Positions 23,371-35,056 of a DNA stretch of 64,000 nt are shown in pieces. The position numbers and the translations under genes are program-made. The notes beneath the pieces were generated by a model that did no database searches, was not told the DNA's origin, and saw only the letters and a list, made by a program, of their open reading frames with translations. Every line of letters starts with the position of its first letter. Position 1 is the stretch's first letter. The DNA is from Orobanche coerulescens (Eukaryota; Streptophyta; Magnoliopsida; Lamiales; Orobanchaceae): NCBI GenBank assembly GCA_033398695.1, contig CM065818.1, positions 34,992,001 through 35,056,000 of the forward strand. The letters are read 5' to 3'.

Positions 23371-24227
23371 GAGTACGTGTTTTGTGAATGTGTTTGCTCA
23401 CCTCGAGAGGGTTCGACGGGACCACGGAGGGAATTCCAATGGCTTCGACCTGGGTTCACGAGTGAAACTTCACGGGTGTGTGTGTATTTTATGTCCGTCG
23501 AGGACGCATGACGTGGGTTTTTAACCTTGTGTATTATGGTTGGTTTTATTTGCGAAAACAAAACATTTGGGCTGTGACCCTATTGATTTTTGGAAAGAGA
23601 AGGATTTTATGATCCTAAATTGTTTTCTATTAAAACTCTCGATGGCATTTTGAACTGTTTTGTAAATTGTTTCCCTTATTTGCGATCTTTCGGTTTTGGA
23701 AATGTTTACCCAAACTCTTGCCTCGGGAAGTACTTTTCTTTACGTTTGGATCATTGAGGATTCCTGATTATTATTGTTCTTGGAACTTGTATTGTATGGC
23801 TCGTATTTTTGCACTTGTACTTGCACTAGCAAAACAGTGGAGTTTGCTAACCACCGAGTATTCGGGTTGTGTATGTCTATTTTTGCATTCAGGTTTTGGA
23901 GCATAGCACAGGGTCGGCACGAAGGATGATGAAAGATGAACGATACTAATCACACGAGGATCCGTTGATGTCGTATTGGTCTACTTGTATTTTCTTTTCC
24001 GCTGCAGTCTTTTTTTCCCGTTGTACGGGTGTGGTTGTATTTTGACCCCTGCGTGGGTATATGTTGTAATTGAGTTGTATATTTTTATTGAAAGACCAAA
24101 TCGGTCTACTGAATCATTTAGCCTTGAAGGCATTGTCGAGATGTTAAATGTTGTTACCAGCCTGGTAGATCTTCGAGGAGAGGGTCTACGGCGTGTAATA
24201 TCCCCGAGAGTGGATTGGGGTGTTACA

Positions 24228-27036
24228 TAAATGGTATCGAGCTTAGGTTGTGGAAACCTAGGTGCCGGGTCGATGGTGTCTATTGAGTTTTGTCTCGTCG
24301 GATTTTGTCATCGAGTCGTGTCGCGACGCGTCGTCCGAGTTTGTTGGTCGTGATTAGTATCGTGGGCGATCATCATCTTCGTGCGACTGTGAATGTAAGT
24401 CTCCTTCTTTGTGTTGTGCCTCGTGTGACACGAGCTATTTTTATGATTATTTTGTTAAGTGACGGAATCCTCTTATGGATTTTGATTTCGTGATATGTGG
24501 TTATTTGACTCTCATATTTCGTTCATATGAGGAGTAGTGTTGTTGGATTGTGCATGTTGAACTTTATTTCTTTTATCCACTGCGTGAGTTCTTTTGTAAT
24601 GACTTTCGGTATTTTACCGACCGAGTTTTATTTCGAAAACCGATTCCCTTAACCGAGTTTTTGGCATTATGGCCTTGATCATTTTGGCGAAATTCTTATG
24701 ACGGTATTTAGCATTTTGTAAATGGCTTCTGTGAGTTTTTGAAATATTACCGTCATCAGCCTTTTTGGCATTTTTGTAAATGGTTTTTAGCCTGGGGTTC
24801 CGACGCGGGACCCACAGCGCTATGATGTTCCGTGTGATTACCTGAAATTTTTGGGCATTCTAGCCTTTTTGGCATCGTCCTTTTGGCATTGAATTATTTT
24901 CGAAAACTTGAGTATCTTAGAAATAAATTTCGAGACATATTTTTTTTAAATGAGTTATTTTCTTGTGGAACATCCAAGTGCCACAATATGTTTCAAAATT
25001 CTTCTACCTTGAGGGCCCAAAAATGTTTTGAGATATTTTCAATGTTTTATAAACACTTTTACTTAGACCCGAGGGTCGAATATTTCCGAAAGTTTTTCAC
25101 GAAAAGAAAGTGTCCTCATTTTTATCAAATGCGAGATGGTTCTCCAAAGTCTCGATAACGATGTTTCACGTTTGTACTTTTTCTTGAAAGGTGATACTCA
25201 AGATCAACCGGCATTTTTTTTCTAAATTATTTTCAAAAGGATGTTTTCATTTTAAAAACCTATCCATTCCCGTTTGAGGGCTGGATATGTATGTATGATG
25301 TTTGCTTTGTCGTTATGATGTTACTCCCGAGTATGATCGAATTGGTGGCATGAATGTCGAGGCGTTGCCACGCATTTGTTGTACTAGCCCTCTGTGAGAG
25401 GTGTGAACTGGTGTTTACTGTTTATCACCTCGTGGTGATTTGCGTGTTGTCGCACGAGTGTGGGTTGTTAAAGCTTGGATTTTTGTGCGTTTATACACAT
25501 GTGTGATTGTTTCATGATGTTTGTAATTATGTGCTGGTTATCGTTCGGGCCGTTGAGGTCGCCGAACGATACCGTCGTTGTTGTAGTGTTTGTGTGTGTA
25601 TTACTTTACGATGGTGATCGTTATATATGATATGTGTTATGATTCCTCGTTCTGCTGAGTTGGCATCTCCGGTATGTTGTTTTGCGGTGTTATGTTCCAT
25701 TGTATCTAGCATTTGTATTTTCGGTATGCCGAGCCGAGGCATTTCAACCGTGATGTGCCGGGGGAATGTACGTGCAATTTGTCCTTCTCGTCAGTAACAC
25801 ATTTCGAGTGTGGACTCGAGGGACACCGAATTCAGTTTTGCGAATTGGCTACCGAGACTTTCGGAGTTCGCGCTTCAGCACAGATATCAGAATCGGCTTT
25901 GAGAGGCCTATAGGAGATTTTCTGTCGGTTGCTTTTTGTGTTGTTACCTTGTTTCCGTTATTGTGAGTTGCGGGGACGACTTTCTTTTAGAAGAGGTCGA
26001 ATATAATACCCGTATTATTTTTGGCTTCTATATTTTCTCTTTCTCCAGTCTATCGATTCGCCCGTGTTCGTTGATATTGTCTGAGCTTGTTCTGTATTTC
26101 GGTTTCATCGTTCGAACGAGCTGTGATCTTGTTTTGGGTCGATCTGGTTATCGCTGTGACTTTTCCGAGTTCGGTTCGATTCTTGTGAACCTTGTTCGGA
26201 AGTAGCATCTTTTGGTTCTACTAGTTCTTTTATTCGAAGTGGATCGGATTTGGAACTTCTGTATTTTCGACTCTGTCGACTCGTTTATGTTTGTTAATAT
26301 TTTCTGAGCTTGCCCTGTCCCTTACTTTTGTTAATCGAACGAGGGTGGTATTGTTTCGGAATTACTCGTTCGTCGTGTGACTTTTCAATTGTTATTCCCT
26401 TTCCTGTGGATCTTATGTGAGTGTGCGTCTTGTTGTTTTCACCGGATCATGTTTTGTCTCGAGTCGAGATGTGAACCTCGGAGTTGTCGGTTGAACCTTC
26501 TTGTCCTTCGTGATCCGAACATGATCGTTCAATTTTCGTTGTCTCGATCTTTGTGGTTCGATTGTTTGATTGTTCGGTTTTTGTTGATCTCGTTTCGTGA
26601 TTGTTGAACATTCAGACTCCTTCGTAACTCCCTTAAGTTTGGGAAATCAGTCTCGTTTCGATCTTCCAACCCTTGGGCGGTGGAATTCCGTGTTTGTTCA
26701 GCGTCTGACTCGCGTTTGGATTGATGAACCGTTAGGTCGGTCAATCGTATTGATTTTCGTTCGTTGTGTTTTGTGATTGTTCGGATAATCGATCTGATTG
26801 TACTATCTATTTGATGACGTTTGTCACTTATTGATTTTATTATGTCTCTACGGTGGCGTTGTGTTGGTCGTCGTGGAGCGCGTTTTCACGCCGTATGCCT
26901 CTTTGCGTTTCTTGCAGCGTTTCGCCGTTGGGCGTTAGTTACGCATTCTTGTGTATCTCGTTGAGTTTTCTGGAAGGGATATTGCTTCTCCTACTTGTTT
27001 TAAGTTTCGACGAAACTTCTTTTAAGGAGGGTAGAA
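24228..27036 (+). mobile_element. Array B internal region 1 (2,809 bp)
   Basis: Starts with a damaged primer site at 24232 (TGGTATCGAGC, one base short) and ends with the polypurine tract at 27024-27036. A degenerate duplication of ~225-240 bp is visible around 26050-26420. No coding gene; frames are short and differ between copies. Confidence 0.88.
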
Positions 27037-29646
27037 TGTAATATCCGCAATTTTAATTTCGATAATTTTCTTTTTTCGGAGGAAGTTCGTTTTGACAACT
27101 CTTTCATGACCGTTTCGTCATTCCGAGAATGATTAATTCTGCACTTTTTGTCATCCGAGTTCGTTTCGGTGACGTTTTGTTGAGTTCCGTGTCCTTGATC
27201 GACTTTTTCACGTGGGAGTTCGACTTTGTAAAGTCACCATTAATTCTTGGAAACTCCAAAAATTCTGAATCTTTGCAACATTATAGAGAATCAAGTTAGC
27301 GTTTCAATGGTTCAAACGGTGAGTCAATCGGAGTCCAGACGAAGGAGTTATGGTCGAAATAGCGAAGACTGCACGGTGTGCCTTTTTGGCGTTGAAGGAG
27401 GTCACTGCAGCCGCGGCACACTCAGCCGCCGCGGCACTAAGATGATTCTGGGCATTTTTGGTGCCCCGGGCCGCGGCACACTTGTCTGTGCCGCGGCACA
27501 CGGGCTTTTTCTGCGTTTTTTAGCAGATTTGTGAGGAGAAAAACTTCATTTTCTCCTCTCTTCTTCCTCCTTCATCTTAGGCGATTTGATGGCGATTTTG
27601 GGCGATTTGAGTTCTCCAAAACTTGTAGAGATCATCATCCTCAAGTCTTGTTGAAGATTTTCGACCTCTACTTGAATCCTTCATCCAAATCAAGGTATAT
27701 TTCTTGATTATCCTTCAAGTTGACTTTTTGGAGAAATTGTTCTTGATTTCGTTTCTAATCCGATTTTGATACATAGATTGGTGTAGTATGATGTTATTAA
27801 TCATGTTCTATGGGTTGTATATCCATATATCAAGTTTGTTTAACTCGATCGACGATTCGAGTGTTCTTGGGAATTATTGAACATTTAGTGTTCGATTAAA
27901 TGTCCCAATGAGTTTCCCTTCGATAGCTTGTTGGGATTTCCGTTGTTTTGGCCTTGATTCTCGTCGTAACCATGTGTTATTGTTACTTAGGAGGTTTATA
28001 GGTGTTCGAGGATTCCGATGTTGAATTCCGTTTGGTGATTGATGATTCGTGTGGTGTTATTCACGTAATACTCGTGGTGCTATCGCGTTCTTGATTTTGT
28101 TCGGGGGTTCGGGGCTATTCGACCGCGTCCTATCCGTCGTCTCGTTGCGATTGTGATTTCGAGGCAAGTACCTTGCCCATACTATTCTTGTTTTTATGAA
28201 TATGATAATTGGTGATCGTCTTTATATATTCATTTGATTGTTTGAAACGAGTTTTCAAAAGATTTGGTTAGCCTTGTTAAAGGCCCTCTTTCAAAATCGT
28301 ATGTGTTTTGTGATTGGTGTGTTTCGGAGCAGTATGTGAATCTTATGGACATGTTTGGTGTTGATGATGCACTTAGTGTTTGCGTGTGGACGTATAATGT
28401 TTCATTTCGGTGCATTGTGGTTTGACGTGTTGTTTTACTAAGTGTTTGATGCCTCTGGGTGAATTGTTTGGATATCCTTGGTGTGATATGTTACTCGTGC
28501 TTGAGTTTGATTCGCTAGCCAGCTCGGGAGGGTCCTTCGAGGCCTCGAGTGGGATTCGTGGCTTCGTCCCGGTCCTAGGTGACGTGTGGTGCTTGTGTTG
28601 CTTTGTGATATGTTATTTGTGCATGATTGATTCGCTAGCCAGCTCGGGAGGGTCCTTCGAGGCCTCGAGTGGGATTCGTGGCTTCGTCCCGGTCCTAGGT
28701 GACGTGTGGTGCTTGAGTATTTCGCTAGCGGCTCGGGAGGGTCCGACGGGATCACGGGGTGGGATTTGTGGCTTCGTCCGGTCTGGCGATGTGAGTACGT
28801 GTTTTGTGAATGTGTTTGCTCACCTCGAGAGGGTTCGACGGGACCACGGAGGGAATTCCAATGGCTTCGACACGGGTTCACGAGTGAAACTTCACGGGTG
28901 TGTGTGTATTTTATGTCGTCGAGGACGCATGACGTGGGTTTTTAACCTTGTGTATTATGGTTGGTTTTATTTGCGAAAACAAAACATTTGGTGTGACCCT
29001 ATTGATTTTTGGAAAGAGAAGGATTTTATGATCCTAAATTGTTTTCTATTAAAACTCTCGATGGCATTTTGAACTGTTTTGTAAATTGTTTCCCTTATTT
29101 GCGATCTTTCGGTTTTGGAAATGTTTACCCAAACTCTTGCCTCAGGAAGTACTTTTCTTTACGTTTGGATCATTGAGGATTCCTGATTATTATTGTTCTT
29201 GGAACTTGTATTGTATGGCTCGTATTTTTGCACTTGTACTTGCACTAGCAAAACAGTGGAGTTTTGCTAACCCCCGAGTATTCGGGGGGTGGATGTCTAT
29301 TTTTGCATTCAGGTTTTGGAGCATAGCACAGGGTCGGCACGAAGGATGATGAAAGATGAACGATACTAATCACACGAGGATCCGTTGATGTCGTATTGGT
29401 CTACTTGTATTTTCTTTTCCGCTGCAGTCTTTTTTTCCCGTTGTACGGGTGTGGTTGTATTTTGACCCCTGCGTGGGTATATGTTGTAATTGAGTTGTAT
29501 ATTTTTATTGAAAGACCAAATCGGTCTACTGAATCATTTAGCCTTGAAGGCATTGTCGAGATGTTAAATGTTGTTACCAGCCTGGTAGATCTTCGAGGAG
29601 AGGGTCTACGGCGTGTAATATCCCTGAGTGGATTGGGGGTGTTACA
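27037..29646 (+). mobile_element. Array B LTR 2 (2,610 bp)
   Basis: Shares with LTR 3 the variants CTCTTTCATGACC and AGCGTTTCAATGG. The first U3 hairpin is degraded near 27412. The terminal hairpin half TGTAATATCC lies at 29614-29623. Confidence 0.9.
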
Positions 29647-32440
29647 TAAATGGTATCAGAGCTTAGGTTGTGGAAACCTAGGCTGTCGGGTCAGTGGTGT
29701 CTATTGAGTTTTGTCTCGTCGGATTTTGTCTGACTGAGTCGTGTCGCGACGCGTCGTCTGAGTTTGTTGGTCGTGATTAGTATCGTGGGCGATCATCATC
29801 TTCGTGCGACTGTGAATGTAAGTCTCCCTTCTTTGTGTTGTGCCTCGTGTGACACGAGCTATTTTTATGATTATTTTGTTAAGTGACGGAATCCTATTAT
29901 GGATTTTGATTTCGTGATATGTGGTTATTTGACTCTCATATTTCGTTCATATGAGGAGTAGTGTTGTTGGATTGTGCATGTTGAACTTTATTTCTTTTAT
30001 CCGCTGCGTGAGTTCTTTTGTAATGACTTTCGGTATTTTACCGACCGAGTTTTATTTCGAAAACCGATTCCCTTAACCGAGTTTTTGGCATTATGGCCTT
30101 GATCATTTTGGCGAAATTCTTATGACGGTATTTAGCATTTTGTAAATGGCTTCGTGAGTTTTGAAATATTACCGTCATCGACCTTTTTGGCATTTTTGTA
30201 AATGGTTTTTAGCACAGGGTTCGACGCGGGACCCACAGCGCTATGATGTTCCGTGTGATTACAGAAATTTTTGGGCATTCTAGCCTTTTTGGCATCGTCC
30301 TTTTTGGCATTGAATTATTTTCGAAAACTTGAGTATCTTAGAAATAAATTTGAGACATATTTTTTTAAATGAGTTATTTTCTTGTGGAACATCCAAGTGC
30401 CACAATATGTTTCAAAATTCTTCTACCTTGAGGGCCCAAAATGTTTTGAGATATTTTCAATGTTTTATAAACACTTTTACTTAGACCCGAGGGTCGAATA
30501 TTTCGAAAGTTTTCACGAAAAGAAAGTGTCCTCATTTTTATCAAATGCGAGATGGTTCTCCAAAGTCTCGATAACGATGTTTCACGTTTGTACTTTTTCT
30601 TGAAAGGTGATACTCAAGATCAAGGCATTTTTTCTAAATTATTTTCAAAAGGATGTTTTCATTTTAAAAACCTATCCATTCCGTTTGAGGGTTTGGATAT
30701 GTATGTATGATGTTTGCTTTGTCGTTATGATGTTACTCCAGTATGATCGAATTGGTGGCATGAATGTCGGCGTTGCCACGCATTTGTTGTACTAGCCCTC
30801 TGTGAGAGGTGTGGTAGTGTTCTTGTTTATCACCTCGTGGTGATTTGCGTGTTGTCGCACGCAGTGTGGGTTGTTAAAGCTTGGATTTTTGTGCGTTTAT
30901 ACACATGTGTGATTGTTTCATGATGTTTGTAATTATGTCTTTGGTTATCGTTCGGGCCGTTGAGGTCGCCGAACGATACCGTCGTTGTTGTAGTGTTTGT
31001 GTGTGTATTACTTTACGATGGTGATCGTTATATATGATATGTGTTATGATTCCTCGTTACTGAGTTGGCATCTCCGGTATGTTGTTTTGCGGTGTTATGT
31101 TCCATTGTATCTAGCATTTGTATTTTCGGTATGCCGAGCCGAGGCATTTCAACCGTGATGTGCCGGGGAATGTACGTGCAATTTGTCCTTCTCGTCGGTA
31201 ACACATTTCGAGTGTGGACTCGAGGACACCGAATTGATTTTGCGGGTGGCTACCGAGACTTTCGGAGTTCGCGCTTGACAGAGATATCAGAATCGGCTTT
31301 GAGAGGCCTATAGGAGATTTTCTGTCGGTTGCTTTTTGTGTTGTTACCTTGTTTCCGTTATTGTGAGTTGCGGGGACGACTTTCTTTTAGAAGAGGTCGA
31401 ATATAATACCCGTATTATTTTTGGCTTCTATATTTTCTCTTTCTCCAGTCTATCGATTCGCCCGTGTTCGTTGATATTGTCTGAGCTTGTTCTGTATTTC
31501 GGTTTCATCGCTCGAACGAGCTGTGATCTTGTTTTGGGTCGATCTGGTTATCGCTGTGAATTTTTCGAGTTCGGTTCGATTCTTGTGAACCTTGTTCGGA
31601 AGTAGCATCTTTTGGTTCTACTAGTTCTTTTATTCGAAGTGGATCGGATTTGGAACTTCTGTATTTTCGACTCTGTCGACTCGTTTATGTTTGTTAATAT
31701 TTTCTGAGCTTGCCCTGTCCCTTACTTTTGTTAATCGAACGAGGGTGGTATTGTTTCGGAATTACTCGTTCGTCGTGTGACTTTTCAATTGTTATTCCCT
31801 TTCCTGTGGATCTTATGTGAGTGTGCGTCTTGTTGTTTTCACCGGATCATGTTTTCTCTCGAGTCGAGATGTGAACCTCGGAGTTGTCGGTTGAACCTTC
31901 TTGTCCTTCGTGATCCGAACATGATCGTTCAATTTTCGTTGTCTCGATCTTTGTGGTTCGATTGTTTGATTGTTCGGTTTTTGTTGATCTCGTTTCGTGA
32001 TTGTTGAACATTCAGACTCCTTCGTAACTCCCTTAAGTTTGGGAAATCAGTCTCGTTTCGATCTTCCAACCCTTGGGCGGTGGAATTCCGTGTTTGTTCA
32101 GCGTCTGACTCGCGTTTGGATTGATGAACCGTTAGGTCGGTCAATCGTATTGATTTTCGTTCGTTGTGTTTTGTGATTGTTCGGATAATCGATCTGATTG
32201 TACTATCTATTTGATGACGTTTGTCACTTATTGATTTTATTATGTCTCTACGGTGGCGTTGTGTTGGTCGTCGTGGAGCGCGTTTTCACGCCGTATGCCT
32301 CTTTGCGTTTCTTGCAGCGTTTCGCCGTTGGGCGTTAGTTACGCATTCTTGTGTATCTCGTTGAGTTTTCCTGGAAGGGATATTGCTTCTCCCTACTTGT
32401 TTTAAGTTTCGGGACGAAACTTCTTTTAAGGAGGGTAGAA
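29647..32440 (+). mobile_element. Array B internal region 2 (2,794 bp)
   Basis: Primer site TGGTATCAGAGC at 29651-29662, a perfect 12-base match to the tRNA-iMet complement. Hairpin TAGGTT/AACCTA at 29664-29680. Polypurine tract at 32428-32440. It shares AATCCTATTATGG with internal region 3. The frame ending FKFRDETSFKEGRM then stop runs over the polypurine tract into the LTR. Confidence 0.9.
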
Positions 32441-35056
32441 TGTAATATCCGCAATTTTGAATTTCGATAATTTTCTTTTTTCGGAGGAAGTTCGTTTTGA
32501 CAACTCTTTCATGACCGTTTCGTCATTCCGAGAATGATTAATTCTGCACTTTTTGTCATCCGAGTTCGTTTCGGTGACGTTTTGTTGAGTTCCGTGTCCT
32601 TGATCGACTTTTTCACGTGGGAGTTCGACTTTGTAAAGTCACCATTAATTCTTGGAAACTCCAAAAATTCTGAATCTTTGCAACATTATAGAGAATCAAG
32701 TTAGCGTTTCAATGGTTCAAACGGTGAGTCAATCGGAGTCCAGACGAAGGAGTTATGGTCGAAATAGCGAAGGCCTGCGGTGTGCCTTTTTGGCGTTGAA
32801 GGAGGTGTGCCGTGTGCCGCGGCACACTCAGTGTGCCGCGGCACTAAGATGATTCTGGGCATTTTGGTGCCCCGGGCCGCGGCACACTTGTCTGTGCCGC
32901 GGCACACGGGCTTTTTCTGCGTTTTTAGCAGATTTGTGAGAGAAAAACTTCATTTTTCTCCTCTCTTCTTCCTCCTTCATCTTAGGCGATTTGATGGCGA
33001 TTTTGGGCGATTTGAGTTCTCCAAAACTTGTAGAGATCATCATCCTCAAGTCTTGTTGAAGATTTTCGACCTCTACTTGAATCCTTCATCCAAATCAAGG
33101 TATATTTCTTGATTATCCTTCAAGTTGACTTTTTGGAGAAATTGTTCTTGATTTCGTTTCTAATCCGATTTTGATACATAGATTGGTGTAGTATGATGTT
33201 ATTAATCATGTTCTATGGGTTGTATATCCATATATCAAGTTTGTTTAACTCGATCGACGATTCGAGTGTTCTTGGGAATTATTGAACATTTAGTGTTCGA
33301 TTAAATGTCCCAATGAGTTTCCCTTCGATAGCTTGTTGGGATTTCCGTTGTTTTGGCCTTGATTCTCGTCGTAACCATGTGTTATTGTTACTTGGAGGTT
33401 TATAGGTGTTCGAGGATTCCGATGTTGAATTCCGTTTGGTGATTGATGATTCGTGTGGTGTTATTCACGTAATACTCGTGGTGCTATCGCGTTCTTGATT
33501 TTGTTCGGGGGTTCGGGGCTATTCGACCGCGTCCTATCCGTCGTCTCGTTGCGATTGAGATTTCGAGGCAAGTACCTTGCCCATACTATTCTTGTTTTTA
33601 TGAATATGATAATTGGTGATCGTCTTTATATATTCATTTGATTGTTTGAAACGAGTTTTCAAAAGATTTGGTTAGCCTTGTTAAAGGCCCTCTTTCAAAA
33701 TCGTATGTGTTTTGTGATTGGTGTGTTTCTGGAACGAGTATGTGAATCTTATGGACATGTTTGGTGTTGATGATGCACTTAGTGTTTGCGTGTGGACGTA
33801 TAATGTTTCATTTCGGTGCATTGTGGTTTGACGTGTTGTTTTACTAAGTGTTTGATGCCTCTGGGTGAATTGTTTGGATATCCTTGGTGTGATATGTTAC
33901 TCGTGCTTGAGTTTGATTCGCTAGCCAGCTCGGGAGGGTCCTTCGAGGCCTCGAGTGGGATTCGTGGCTTCGTCCCGGTCCTAGGTGACGTGTGGTGCTT
34001 GTGTTGCTTTGTGATATGTTATTTGTGCATGATTGATTCGCTAGCCAGCTCGGGAGGGTCCTTCGAGGCCTCGAGTGGGATTCATGGCTTCGTCCCGGTC
34101 CTAGGTGACGTGTGGTGCTTGAGTATTTCGCTAGCCAGCTCGGGAGGGTCCGACGGGATCACGGGGTGGGATTTGTGGCTTCGTCCCGGTCTGGCGATGT
34201 GAGTACGTGTTTTGTGAATGTGTTTGCTCACCTCGAGAGGGTTCGACGGGACCACGGAGGGAATTCCAATGGCTTCGACCTGGGTTCACGAGTGAAACTT
34301 CACGGGTGTGTGTGTATTTTATGTCCGTCGAGGACGCATGACGTGGGTTTTTAACCTTGTGTATTATGGTTGGTTTTATTTGCGAAAACAAAACATTTGG
34401 GCTGTGACCCTATTGATTTTTGGAAAGAGAAGGATTTTATGATCCTAAATTGTTTTCTATTAAAACTCTCGATGGCATTTTGAACTGTTTTGTAAATTGT
34501 TTCCCTTATTTGCGATCTTTCGGTTTTGGAAATGTTTACCCAAACTCTTGCCTCAGGAAGTACTTTTCTTTACATTTGGATCATTGAGGATTCCTGATTA
34601 TTATTGTTCTTGGAACTTGTATTGTATGGCTCGTATTTTTGCACTTGTACTTGCACTAGCAAAATAGTGGAGTTTTGCTAACCCCCGAGTATTCGGGGGG
34701 TGGATGTCTATTTTTGCATTCAGGTTTTGGAGCATAGCACAGGGTCGGCACGAAGGATGATGAAAGATGAACGATACTAATCACACGAGGATCCGTTGAT
34801 GTCGTATTGGTCTACTTGTATTTTCTTTTCCGCTGCAGTCTTTTTTTCCCGTTGTACGGGTGTGGTTGTATTTTGACCCCTGCGTGGGTATATGTTGTAA
34901 TTGAGTTGTATATTTTTATTGAAAGACCAAATCGGTCTACTGAATCATTTAGCCTTGAAGGCATTGTCGAGATGTTAAATGTTGTTACCAGCCTGGTAGA
35001 TCTTCGAGGAGAGGGTCTACGGCGTGTAATATCTCTGAGTGGATTGGGGTGTTACA
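32441..35056 (+). mobile_element. Array B LTR 3 (2,616 bp)
   Basis: Carries the LTR 2-type variants in U3, but the LTR 1-type TTTCTGGAACGAG near 33727. U3 palindromes lie near 32815-32908. Confidence 0.9.

Larger units (their letters stand above)
21597..24227 (+). mobile_element. Array B LTR 1 (2,631 bp)
   Basis: Outermost 5' LTR. It carries two perfect U3 hairpins (21974-22000 and 22039-22065) and a GC-rich tandem repeat (23083-23370). The private variant GATTTTCAATGG near 21863 separates it from LTRs 2-5. I see no convincing TATA box. Confidence 0.9.

Noticed and set aside
28410..29072. A 220-codon frame, and relatives at 22984, 33816 and 39217
   Set aside because: It lies across the LTR tandem repeat, is broken at different places in each sister LTR, and encodes repeats with no recognisable domain.
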